Below, piece by piece: positions 12,304 to 25,100 of a DNA stretch of 64,000 nt (positions within the stretch are counted from its first letter, which is position 1; each line of letters begins with the position of its first letter). The position numbers and the translations under genes were made by a program. The notes beneath the pieces were generated by a model. The model did no database searches and was not told the origin of the DNA. It saw only the letters and a list, made by a program, of their open reading frames with translations. Source of the DNA: Mansonella perstans (Eukaryota > Nematoda > Chromadorea > Rhabditida > Onchocercidae); the NCBI GenBank assembly GCA_037074765.1, contig JBAMDO010000068.1, positions 62,001 through 126,000 of the forward strand, given 5' to 3'.

Positions 12304-14872
12304 ATGCGTTTGAAATCAATGTATCTGTTGTGCTTATGGAAACGAAACTTTACTTGTTCTCGACTAGCAAGTAAAGTATGGTCCGAAATACCACAAACTT
12401 TTGAACTCGATGGCAAGTTTTATATCTTTAGCTAACTGATTTTAGACTTTTTTATAATTTCGCAAGTTTGTTGAACTTTACAATTAGATGCTTTATATTA
12501 AGTCTTAATAATGATCGAATTTATTTTAAACGGAAATAGAAATAGTTTTTACCTGAGGAACTCAGTTTTTTATCTGAGAGAGAAGATAAATGTATTGCAG
12601 GGCTGTCATTATCACCAGATAAAAAATGGAATTTATCGCCAGCTGTATTGCGAACGTTGCAGAGACGTTTGCTTTTCGAAATAGACAATCCACTCTATTT
12701 GCTAAAGCAACGCATCATCAATTTTTTTTACGGCAGATATCAAGTGAAAGGTGGAATTACAAATATTCCGGTCAATAATTATTTAAAAACTTTTTGAGAT
12801 CAATAATGGTTTTTATAATTGGTGATAGGTTAAACCTACAGTTTTTGTTAAATTGATAGCAACTTTATTCATTGAACAACAAAGCGATTATCAAACAGTT
12901 TGATCATTAAATGATTTCTTTATCACCCATGACTTGAGTTTTAGGTGGAATGTCTCCGCAATTCGCAGTAATCGATAATCAACCGCGAGCAGTTTCTGTA
13001 TTTGATAATTTTGATTCCTTGCTTGTACCTGCAAACCATGTCAGTCGAAGTGTTCAGGATACTTATTACATCAACAAAGATTATTGCTTGAGAGCGCATA
13101 CATCGGCACATCAGCATTCTTTGATCAGGCAGGGTTTGTTTTAAATCTTTTATTCTTGGTCAATTAGTTATGCTTTCTTCAAATTTTCGTCAATAAACTA
13201 AGAATAACCAAGTCTTATTCGCTTTAATCTTATGCTTTATTCGCGCCAAAATCTTTCCCTCACTTCATTATATTTTTCTGTGTTTCAAAATCATCTGTTT
13301 ATTAAAGCTCAATTACAGGTCCAATCATTTTCAATTTTAGGATTGGATAACTTTCTTGTGATTGGTGATGTATATCGGCGTGATGCAATCGATACCCTTC
13401 ACTTCCCCTGTTTTCATCAGGTAGAAGGTGTACGCTTGTTTACCGCTGCTGAGTTGTTTAACGATTCTTTGGATCAAAGACTGGTAAAATGTTATATATT
13501 ATTTGCTGTGAAAGTATATTATAAAATTTGTATTCAAGTTACATTTCATTTGCGTGAGAAGGCTGCTAGTCGCAAATAAAGTTTTGCCATAAAAAAAAAA
13601 GTAAATATATCAATGGAATTTCAGAAACCACTTTTTACGAATGATAAAAGAACTGCAAAAAAGCAAGGACAGCATACGAATGATGTCGCAGAATGTTTAA
13701 CCGAAGATTTAAAGGTTTTAATGGTTAAATTAAAGTTGCAAAAAATACTTGGCATTGTCTTATTTCGATTATTAAGCTTTAATTTTACGCTGAAATTATT
13801 GAAAGCACATTACTGTTTATTTGCTTTTTCGCAAGCATTTATGATGATGCATTTAAGGCAACTTTGGAGAGTCTCTGTTACCACATATTCGGCAATGATT
13901 GTGACATGAGATGGGTTAATTCAGATTTCCCATTCACTTATCCATCATTTGAACTTGAAATTTATTACGAAGATAAATGGATGGAAGTTCTCGGCTGTGG
14001 TATTATAGAGCAAGATCTTTTAAGAATGGCTGGTATTGTGGACAAAGTTGGTTGGGCATTTGGCCTAGGCCTTGAAAGGCTTGCTATGGTAAATTATGTT
14101 TTTATAAAATACTGAACGTCTTTTATTGATTTTAATGTGTGACAGTCCGTTTTTGCAAAATGGTTACCAAAATTGTACTGATTTTAAAGTTTGCCAGAAT
14201 GCATTTGCTAATATCTTAAGCTTCCTTTAAAAGGTTGATTCGAAAACTTTTAATTTTAATAAGCTGTATTTTTGCATGGGATGACAAGTTTTGTTCTTTA
14301 CAGGCTTTATATGGGATTCCGGACATCCGGTTATTTTGGAGTCGTGATTCAGGGTTTTTAACACAGTTTGCTGGGAAATCTCCCAATGAAAACTTCAAAT
14401 ATAAACCTATCAGTATTCATCCGCAAGTACTGTATGATCTGTCATTCTGGCTTCCAGAAGGTGTTGTTCCGAAACAGATGGCTGCTGAAACTTGCGATTT
14501 AATACGCTCCATAGGTGATCAACTTATTGAGCAGGTAAGCTATGTAAACGTTGTCTGACAAGTATTATCCGGAAGAAATTTTATAATCTGATTGTATAAT
14601 TTTATAATCTGATTTTATAATCTGATTGTTCATTAGCTTCATTTACCATTAATGAATACATGTAGAAGTTCATCATTTCAAAATGAAAATTGTACTTATT
14701 GTAGGTCAAAATAATTGACACATTCGAGCACTCAGAAACGAAAAAAACTAGTCAAACGTATCGTTTGGTGTATCGCAGTCATGAAGAAACTTTAACGAAA
14801 GAGCGGGTTAACCAGGTTCATTTGAAAATCAGGCAAAAAATGGTTGAAAATTATGGCGTCATATTACGGTGA
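12304..14872 (+). CDS. fars-2: Phenylalanyl-tRNA synthetase, mitochondrial (FARS2)
   Basis: This enzyme charges mitochondrial tRNA-Phe as a single-chain class II synthetase. Eight exons splice in phase to 449 residues (human FARS2 has 451): 12304-12416, 12566-12750, 12945-13133, 13341-13483, 13625-13714, 13858-14088, 14304-14534, 14705-14872. The N-terminus [16 protein letters not shown] is basic and hydrophobic, like a mitochondrial leader. Class II motifs follow: [21 protein letters not shown] (motif 2 region), [20 protein letters not shown], and motif 3 [13 protein letters not shown] with the GLGLER arginine. The C-terminal FDX/anticodon-binding domain starts near [26 protein letters not shown] at 12283-12288, 15 bases before the ATG, may be a spliced-leader acceptor. 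The TTTAAG acceptor before 13858 is the least certain junction, although the joined protein matches human FARS2 there. Confidence 0.95.
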
Positions 14873-15534
14873 TGCCTTATCTTTGTTTTTGAATTTTTCA
14901 AGGATATGTATTTGTTAGTGCTATTGCATTTAGATATTTGGGCTCATTTAGGTATGTTTATATCGTTAAAGATACTACTTTAAAAATGATATTGCATCAA
15001 TTTGTTATAGTTATACATCAGGGATATTTATTGCTTTTTTCTTTTCATATCATATTGTGTGTATGTAAGGATTAATTTTTATTGCTTCAAATTATTAAAA
15101 ATTGATTTCTCAACTTATCTTTTTCTGGACTAATGTTGTTATTACATATATTTTCATGTGCTGAAACAGTAGTCAAATTCATCGTTGTTAATGTTGCTGA
15201 ATTGTACAATTATGATTTGTCATTTGGCTTTTTGAGGACTCTTATGGTGAATTTTTGGCTACTCAATTTTTCTAATTAAGAACTTGTGGATTTTTGAGAC
15301 TATTATTATCATAAAGTTTCTACATAAAAGATTAATACGTAGATAATTAGTGTTTTCAGTATCTTGAAAAGTGAAAGCGAACTGATCTACTTATAAGCAC
15401 TCTTGCAGTATTATGTAGTTTTTCAGTTCTTGGCTAATTTTCGGATTGCCTGGAATATCATAATATGAATGACTTAGCTCGATTATGACTGCATATCTTC
15501 ATTTATATGCTTGCCATCATTAGGTAGTAATGAA
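14873..15534. other. Short intergenic spacer fars-2 / ValRS
   Basis: This 662-base T-rich gap separates two co-oriented synthetase genes. No exon was recognised. A CATTAG at 15517-15522, 12 bases before the ValRS ATG, is a possible trans-splice acceptor. Confidence 0.4.
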
Positions 15535-16964
15535 ATGGCGATAACATATCCACGAAATATTTGCTTATGTCTGCGCAAGTATCCGCATTGCTATAGGAAA
15601 CACACTTCAGTTCAGGACACTAAAAGGTTACTGAGTCATTCTTATTCAAGTTCGATTTATCCAATGTTATTAGGTCACATTAATTACGTTGTATGAACTA
15701 AATGATATTAGTGTCCATTTCTTATCATTTTTTGGTAGTTTTTAGTTTTTGATGTGTCAGAAATAACCAGAATTTTTTTTAATAAAAAAAGAATTACAAA
15801 AAATGATTTGATATATCAGGAGTCCTTCCTTCGATATAGATAGTGTAATAAAGAGCCATGAAAAATGGATAAAATATGCTGCAGCAGTACCAACAAAAGA
15901 ATCAGATCCCAGAACTTACAGGTAAGACTAACGCATTATTTCATTTATCCCATTAAAAGAATTAATATTCTGAGCATTAATTTTTTAATTTTTTTAAAAT
16001 AATTAAAGGGTGATTCTACCGCCTCCAAATGTTACTGGCAATCTTCATCTTGGCCATGCCCTGACAGTAACTGTGGAAGATGCAATGTGTCGATATCGGC
16101 GTCTTCAAGGGCAACAAGTATGCGATATACAGTTGAATTGAATTAATTAGATCTTCAATTGAAATGAACGTTTGGTGAAAAACTATTCCCATTCTACTGA
16201 AATTTCTTCCAGTATATAATTTTTAGGTAGCATGGTACCCTGGGTTTGATCATGCAGGAATCGCTACACAGGTTGTTGTTGAACGAATGCTGTGGAATGA
16301 AAAAAAGTTGCGAAGACATCAGATCACACAGCATGACTTTCTTGAATTATGTCGACAGTGGAAGAATGAGTAAGATTTTTTTAACGATTAGTTTATTGGC
16401 ATAGGTATGTAAGTTAAAAAAAGAGGTCAGTTTTCTTAACTTACCAAAGTTTAGATTCTGAATAGAAATTTGACGATAACTTCATATTTCAGACGTGTGG
16501 ACGATATTTCAAAGCAGTTAAAAGCTCTTGGTGCAACACTTGATTGGCATAATATGTATTACACATTAAACGATGTAGGTGGGTTTTTGCCTTTTTGATT
16601 TAGTATTTAACTTTGCATCGTGTAGATGGGCATGTATCATTAGTTCTTACTATACATCAGAATAGGCAATAAATAAACAAAGTATTGCGTATTTGATTCA
16701 GTTTGTAATTTCTAAATTAATCTTTTCTTTTCATGTATAAATCTTGAAGCTGAATTATTGAATATTTTTTCTTTTTTAGACATTTTCTGAAGCAGTTAAT
16801 GTTGCTTTTTGTCAATTATACAATGATAATTTAATATTCAATGATTTGAGAATGGTCAACTGGTGTCCGACTTTAAGGAGCACTATTTCCGATCAGGTAC
16901 ACTTCTACATCACTTCATAGTTGATCCGCAATATAATTTAAGAAGTCACTATACGGAGATAAGT

Positions 16965-16995
<31 letters not shown>

Positions 16996-19900
16996 TGTTA
17001 TAAATATAAATGTGTATTTAAAAATTTTCAGGAGGTTGATATTGTAGATGTCGGGAAAAATGATTATTTCTCGTTAAATAAATCTAATTCAAAAAAGAAA
17101 CATGTAGAAGTGGGTCTTATGCATCGAATTCGTTACGAACTTTTGATTGGAAACAGGTCAGACATCATTTTATTTTCTAGTATAATTGTTGCATTTGATC
17201 GGAAGTATAAATTATGTAAACCTTTTCAGCTCATCTGGCAGTAATTATTTAGAAGTAGGAACAACAAGACCGGAGACGTTGTTTGCTGACTGTGCATTAG
17301 CAGTCAATCCGAGTGATGAACGTTATGTGAAGTATATTGGTTTGCGTGTTCAACACCCCTTGCTTCCAAATCGTACATTACCCATTTTAGCTGATGAAAC
17401 AGTGCAGACTGACAAGGGTACAGGTTGGTGATACTTCATAAAATGTAAATAAAATGTTGTAATTAGTATACTGTAATTAACTTTATAAATTCACAAAAAT
17501 TATTTCATAAAACTGTTGTATTGTAATTAGCTTCATAAAATGTAAATCAAATTTATGACAAGATTGTTATTAGGATGAAAAGCATTATGTTGTTATTCTG
17601 TTTAAATTTATGAATATCGTAGTTCAAATTTATAAATTTCTGGGTCATATGTTTTTTTAAAAAATTATCTTGACTCGGTTTTTTTGCTATTTCCATTTTT
17701 CAGGAGTTTTGAAAATAACACCAGCACACGATTTTACTGACTTTGCTATCGCTAGAAGTCATGCAAAAGAGCTATCTGATGAAGACTTCAGTCGATCTTG
17801 TATCGATGAATCTGGTTGCCTCATAAATTCAGCCGACTTTAATGGAATGGATCGGTTTGAAGCTAGGGATAAAGTAATTTTAATCTATAGGAACACCTTT
17901 AGGTCTCAAAAAAACATGAATGACATTGAAGTTCAAATTTAGATAGTATCGAAATTGGTTGCATGTGGTAAATATGGTGGAACCATGCCCTATTATGAAC
18001 AGCAACTAAGGATTTGTAGTAGAACTGGTGATATTATCGAACCAATGGCCAAAAAGCAGTGGTTTATGGATTGCGCTAATATGAATGACACAACTCTTAG
18101 AGCTATTGAGCAGGGTTTGGTATGTTATTTATTCAAAGTCAAATTGTATAATTTTAAACAGTGGTGTTTTGGTGCTTAAGAAGTCCCAAAATATTGATTT
18201 CACAATTTCGTCTGCCTTCGCAGATGAATCTTTAATTTTCGTTCATTTATTACAGCTTACTGTAACTCCGAAACACATGCAGATACATCTGGAAAATTGG
18301 TTGAATAAAAAGGAGCCCTGGTGCTTAAGTAGACAGCTTGATTGGGGACAGCGGATACCGGCATTTCGTCCCGACTCCAATAGGTTTGGTTGAATTTGAA
18401 ATACATATCAAATTACTGTGCTAGGCGCTAACGTTCTGCTAAGTTTTTCAAGAAATTCTTTCATTCAGCAGCTGGATTGTGGCCTCGAATATGGCTGAAG
18501 CGTTGCGTATCTGTGATGGAGCAAACACCGGAACAGAGTTGGAACAGGACAAAGATGTCTTGGACACATGGTTTTGTTCATCACTTATACCTATCGTTTT
18601 ATTTGGTAAATATTTATTGACTTTCATAACTGTGAAATTCCGCACAGTTTATGGATCGCGTGATTACAGAGGTCTGTAAATTTTAGAGAGAAGCAGAGAC
18701 CATGCATTTGCAGGTTGGCCAAAAAAACGAATTGATCGCATTCCGCTATCTGTACTGGAAACGGGATACGATATTGTTGGGTTTTGGGTGGCGCGAATGG
18801 TTGGAGTTTGTCACAGGTTTTTGATTATCATTCTATAATATTTTACTCTTTTAAAATTTTCTCCGTTTTGTTCCCACTACGAATATGAGTAATTTTTCCA
18901 TTTTGTACCTTACTACAGATATGAGTAAATGTTTTCATGTTTTCTCCAAGTTTTCATATGTTTCATAGATGTCATCAAAATGAATTTTCAGTTTAACGGG
19001 TTATTTGCCTTTTCCGAAAGTTGTGTTACATGGTTTAGTGCGTGATGAAACTGGAAAAAAAATGAGTAAATCATTGGGAAATGTAATCGATCCAACGGAT
19101 ATTATTGATGGTATTTCAGTTCAGAAAATGTTGGAACGTCTTGACAAAAGTACTCTTTCGGAAACAGAAAAAAGTGAGCTTGCTTGATGAGAGTTATAAG
19201 ATAATCTACTATTCATACTTTTATGCTGTGGTTATTACTTTCACCAATGACGACTACTCTACAAACTGCAAAAATTACATTTGCTTTATGATATCAGTAA
19301 AATTCGAAAAAATTTAGAAGCGGCAGCAAATTCATTGAAATCTCGATTCCCCGAAGGAATCCCTCGATATGGTCCGGATGCTTTGCGTTTTGCTTTACTT
19401 CGTCATGATGTAGGTGCTACGGATATCAATATCGATATCGTGCAAACAGCTGAGGAAGGTTTAAAGTGCGATTTCAAGTTCATTTTATAACATATCATAC
19501 ATATCAGAGATATATTGCTCCATAATTTAAGAATTTCACTGAAACATAAAAAAATTCAGGTTTTGTAATAAACTTTGGAATCTTTGCATCTATGCCGAAG
19601 AAATATGGCGAAATTGTTGCGAAGTTCCTGAACAAGTTTGCAGCAGTCATATCGAAGTTAGTGACTTTCACATTTGATTTCCGCGTCTAGCATTTGTACT
19701 GATATTCAAAATTCTCTATCGCGGCAGAAGAATGAAGAACTCAGCACAGAATGTATAATTTAATTTGTTCTCATTTTTAAGCTTAGAGTAAAATAACCTT
19801 TATTAAAAGCAGATTATTATTAAAAGAAACTAGCTACAACTTTCAGGATTATTGGATAAAAAGCCGTTTGGAAAGTTCTTTAATGATAATGACAAAAAAA

Positions 19901-21594
19901 ATGGATTTAGATTGTCCTCATTTGGCGCTCAGTGCGTTACACAAATTTCTGTGCAGTGATCTATGTGATGTTTATATCGTTAGTTTCTTCTTTAAATAAA
20001 TCTATGATAAATTTGAATTTCAGAAACTACAAAAAATATTTCGTGCCCCGCTTTGCTTTCTATAAGCTTTAAATTGGAAAGCTAATGATTTTGTCTTTGT
20101 CCACTTTTTGAAAAAGTGAGCTTTAACTGAGACATGCGGTAGGCCTTTTTATCATCAGCATTATTCAGGAGACTACAAAGAAAGCATTATGGTCAAAAGA
20201 CTATCCAAGACTGAGGGTAGTTGCTGATGTTTTGCATGATGTTATTGAAAAATCGCTGTTTTATCTTTCGATTTTCATGCCTTTTGTGAGCCAGTATCTT
20301 TTTGATCGCATCAAACGAGAAAAAGGAAGCATTGGTTTTATCTTTAATCTAAAGATGGTAATTTCATTTGCTTTTTATCTTCGTTTTCATCCTACATTGT
20401 TTTATTTATCAGCTTTTCTCAACAGTTGATTCATAACTTTTGATTTATGTATTAGGAAAAGTTAAATTTTAGGATTTGAAGCCTTCTCATATCGATAAAG
20501 AACTTGAAAACAATATGTCTTTTGCGCTGGAAGTGGTTAAAGCTGTAAGATCTGTCCGGGCACAGTTTCGGATTCCTGTAAAAACAACTTTACAAGGTAT
20601 TTCCTAAAAAATCATATTTTGCTTCATGATTACTTTCCTGCCATGTCTAATCATTTGGAGGGATGTCCGGCATTAATATTGGGAAAGTGTTTCTCTGATT
20701 TCTCTTTAACATAAAGTTTCTTTTTTGCCAATTTTCAGTAGCTTGCTTCGGAGGAAGCTGTGATCTGGAAAGTTTCCAGTCTGTTATTCAAAAACTTTGT
20801 AACGTCACGCTTTCATCGGCAGTTGCAGCAGAAAACAATAATTGCAATCTACCATTTCCTGTGCACGGTTATTCAGCAGAAATTCATGTTGCTGTTGTGG
20901 TGCGTGATATAGAGCTCTTGAATGATCAGTAAATGCGAAGTCGAATTCTAATACTTCATTGCAGTCTTACTCTCTTTAATTTGAAAAAAAAAAAAGAACT
21001 CTTAAAGTAAACAGTTTTATATTAAATTTTTCCTTATCATTTTGCAGAGTGATTATGGTTCCTTAGTCAAAAATGAATTGCTGAAGCGATTACAGAAGGC
21101 AGAAAAAAGGAAAAGACAATTTTTATATCAAATTGATAAGCATGAGAAATTGGCTAGAAGTGCAACCAGAGATGATTTGGTGGAAAGACATCAGCGGAAA
21201 ATTTTGCAGGTAATCCATGACAAGCAATCATATAAATTCTAAATATTTGCAAAATCTTATAGCTTTCTGGATTTCAGACCTTAAGGATTTACTTTTTAGA
21301 TTTTACATGACATGGAGTTTTGCTGTATCAGTGGTATATAATGGTTTATTTTAAGGGCATCAGGATTCACTCTCCTGCTTTAGGTCTTCCATTTATAGAT
21401 AGTCTGCTAGCAATAAATGATTCTCATAAATTAATTTGTTTTTTTATAGGAATTTTCATCGCATAAATCTTTTTGTTGTCGCAATTTTATTCATTTATCT
21501 TTATTATTTATTACAGGCAAATTCAGTGGTGACTGGCATGACCGAAGAAATCTCAAAATTAGGAACTTTAATTAAAAAATTAGAAGCATTTTGA
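15535..21594 (+). CDS. Valyl-tRNA synthetase, probably mitochondrial
   Basis: This class I synthetase charges tRNA-Val. Twenty-two exons splice in phase to about 983 residues: 15535-15626, 15820-15921, 16009-16117, 16227-16369, 16493-16574, 16780-16896, 17032-17156, 17230-17423, 17704-17873, 17943-18119, 18256-18383, 18469-18605, 18714-18816, 18992-19173, 19318-19465, 19560-19656, 19847-19978, 20169-20357, 20473-20596, 20739-20899, 21048-21209, 21517-21594. The ATP motif is [13 protein letters not shown], then [13 protein letters not shown]. The editing domain shows [13 protein letters not shown] and [15 protein letters not shown]. The second ATP signature is [14 protein letters not shown], followed by FCNKLWN and a C-terminal charged coiled coil ([12 protein letters not shown]). 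The leader rich in Arg, Lys, Cys and His, and the absence of a long cytosolic extension, suggest mitochondria. Unusually, the WWGH-RIP motif reads [10 protein letters not shown]. The ATG is the first after an in-frame stop. Confidence 0.93.
16965..16991. repeat. (TA)n microsatellite in a ValRS intron
   Basis: An uninterrupted TA dinucleotide run of about 13 repeats lies in the intron between the exons ending at 16896 and starting at 17032. Confidence 0.9.
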
Positions 21595-22199
21595 TCAATT
21601 ATAACTGTATGAAAAAGTTGATGTTTATAAAAAAAAGATGTATTGGACCAAATGTCTTTCTTTGCTAAGTCGATAGGTTATTAATTTCTGAAGTCTTATC
21701 TAATATGTTCATTTGCACTTATTTCAAGCCTATTCTGCCTATTTTCTGCATTTATGTTTTAAATCCATAAGTAGGAGTTGTTTGTTCTTTTTCTTTCCTT
21801 TCTCTTCTTAACTGCATACAATCATGAAATGAATACTCTTTTCCGACTTTTTATTAACTTTCGTAACTGCAGATTATTTACTTGTCTAACTTGCTTAGTT
21901 CACTTTGAATTATCACTGAATGACATTTGGGAAAAAGTTGTTAATTTTATTTCATGTTTGACAAACTCATGATCGAGATGGAATACTTCCTTGTTCTCTT
22001 GTTTACATAATTTTTTGTTTATTTATATTTCAAGTTAATAAAATAGTTCTTACAAATAATGTTGCTCCATGTATTCGTGCACTAAAATACATTGCAATAT
22101 CCTCTAACATGATTGAATTCAAATTTTTGCATTTAATTTTGGTTGTTTTGGAATTTAAAAATTTTTTTTTTTTTTATGAATTTGATCATCATTGAAAGC
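21595..22199. other. Short intergenic spacer ValRS / ALG12
   Basis: This is 605 bases of T-rich DNA between two co-oriented genes, ending in a T-run just upstream of the ALG12 start. No gene was recognised. Confidence 0.4.
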
Positions 22200-25100
22200 A
22201 TGGATAGAAGTAAACGACTTTCCAAATGGCTTCTGATAGGTGTATGTGTGTTTCATATAATAATGGCACCTTATACAAAAGTTGAGGAAAGCTTCAATGT
22301 ACAAGCTATCCATGACATTTTATATCATCAGTTAAACTTTGCTAAGGTAAGATGTTATAACTTTTTTGAACAAAACATATTTATGAAGTTGTAAGTAGTA
22401 GCCATTGTTTTAACGAGTAATTTAATCGTGTAGATTAAGCTATATTAATTCCTATGTGAGTGCATTTGAACATGAAATTCTTGTTTTGTATCACTTGAAA
22501 AAAGTGGAATTTTAGCAAATATTGATCACAGAAATAGCTAATGATTTAAGAATATTAATCATGGTCATTTTTTCAAATTATAAGCTGCCTTAAAAAATTT
22601 TATCATTGTCATGTTGTGTTATATAAATGAAATTTGCTGTTGTTTTAAAAGATAGAGCTCCTTTGTAAGATCTACTCTTGGGAGCACTTCTGAATTTCAA
22701 TTTTCAGTATGATCATCACGAATTTCCCGGAGTGGTACCTCGTACTTTCATGGGTGCAATGGCAGTTAGTACTCCACTTTTTCCTGCAGTTAGTTACTTC
22801 AAGTGGAAAAATATTACAAAGCTTTGGATTTTGTACGGCAGTTCGTTTCAAGTTTTAATCTTATTGATAGTTTTCGTTTTATTAAATAGATTGTGATGAC
22901 TAATTGTAATTGATAATTTGTTTTTTATCGCCTTGAAATTTTGTAAAATATCTTCAAAACAAAAAACTGTTTTTCAAAAAGTCCATATTCTAGTGAGACT
23001 TGTGCTTGGTCTGTCAATTCTATTCGCATTCTGTCATTTTGCTGAACGAATCGAGAAAAAGTTTGGCAAATTATCTGGAGATTTTTTGAGGTACTTTTCT
23101 TTCGTTTCATACATTTCGATTTAGATTTCAAAATTTAAAAGTTTACTAGCAGAAATCATTGGCTTCATCAGTTGATAAATTTTCTACAAAATAATATGAA
23201 TTGCGATTTAGTGGAATGTAATATAGTTTGAGGTAATATATCATTTCATAATTCAGCAAGTTGTTGTTTATGCCTTAAAATTTCCAAAAGTTTTTTTTTT
23301 TTTTTTTTTTTTTTTTTCCAAATCTGTCTAGTATGTATGACGCACAGAACAATAAACTGAATTCACTTTTTCGTGAATTGAAGAAAAAATTTCAGATTGA
23401 TTGTGGCAACACAATTCCATTTTATATTCTACTGTTCTAGGCCTCTTCCGAATACGTTTGCCTTACTTGGAGGTAAGATTTTTCGACCTTTTCTCATAAT
23501 CTATTTTCCATTCCCCTGCTTAATCGAAATATTTAAGTTGAATTAAAAATTGTTAGAATTGCTTCTTTTCTATTTTTTCATTTTGTTTTATTTTTATAAT
23601 TTACAAACTACAGTACTGTGGTCCTACCAAAAAATTCTGGATGGACACTGGTTATGTGCAGCACGAATTGCCACCTGTTTCACACTACTATTTCGATGTG
23701 AATTGATCTTATTTTATGGCTGTATTTTCATATGGCCTATCTTAACACGTCAATTTCCTATATTTGGTTGGAATGGTGCAATTATTCATTGTTTGTATAC
23801 TGCGTTGTTCACTCTAGGTTATCATTTATATATACTTTATCTGTACTTTCAAATTTGAATTTTAAAATATATTTGAATATGATTTGTATAAATTTAATTT
23901 ACAGTTTCTGTCTACTCTTCATATATTTTGATTTGATTTAGCATAATGAAGTTGTTCAAATTTTTGCTGACTATGGAATACTTACAAAGGATATACAAAC
24001 CATTTAGGTGTGTCCGTGCCAATAGATTCTTTCTTGTGGCGACGATGGGTATGGCCTGAAGGTGAAGTATGGTGGTTCAATGTAATATTGAATAGAAGTC
24101 ATGAATATGGCGTAAGTTTTACTTCTTCGATTTGTATTCAGTAAAAGCTGTAGAAGAATACTGAAATCTAGAATAAATAAAGAGCGGTATTCATAAGCAA
24201 AGAATTCTTGAATTCAAAAAATTTTAAAGTAAATTTTTCTAAAAAAGAATTACTTTTATTTACGAGAATGCGGTAATCTTTTGTTCTCTGCAGATTCAAC
24301 CCTACTTATGGTATTTTTATTCCGCGATCCCACGGACAATGATAGCTTCAATTCTTCTTGTACCTTTAGGCGCAGCAATTGGTAGGTAAAATTTTTTGCA
24401 TTCTTTCTTCAAAAAACCAGCTCGTTTCTGCTCATTTAAAACCTTCAACAATATCAGTTCTTAATTATTCGAAATTCGTCGTCGAACATAAATATTTTAT
24501 TGATTATATATACATCTAGGAATTGATATATATAAACTCATTATGAAAACAAAAAGATTTTTTCAGATCGTCGTTTACTACAATTTCTAATGCCTGCTCT
24601 ATGTTATATCTCCTTGTATTCGTTCTTACCCCATAAAGAACTTCGATTTATCATCTACACATTGCCGCTTTTGAATGTTACATCAGCAGTGTTTTGTGCA
24701 AGAATGTAAGTTATTTCTGAATTACAAAAAAAAAAAAAAAAATCTCAGTTTTATAAAAAAAGCAATGGAAAAAGTTTAAATGTACATTTTGAAAAAGAAA
24801 AGTAACCGTTTTTATGATATTGATTTTCTACAAGTTTTATCGTGGATGTATATTTTTGTTTTTTATTTGGATCAATCGTTGGAAGTCGATGTTCAGAATG
24901 TTGATGGCTGTTGGAATAATATTACATTTGATAGTGAATGTTATCGGTACTTCCATCTTTCTACTTGCGAGTTCAAGAAATTATCCAGGCGGTGAAGCAC
25001 TGACTTCTCTTCAGGTACTTTTTACTGGAATTCCCTGTAATTTTTTTATGCTGATTTCCGTGAATCCATTCTTTCAAATTAGCTCGTATTTTTCTCAAAA

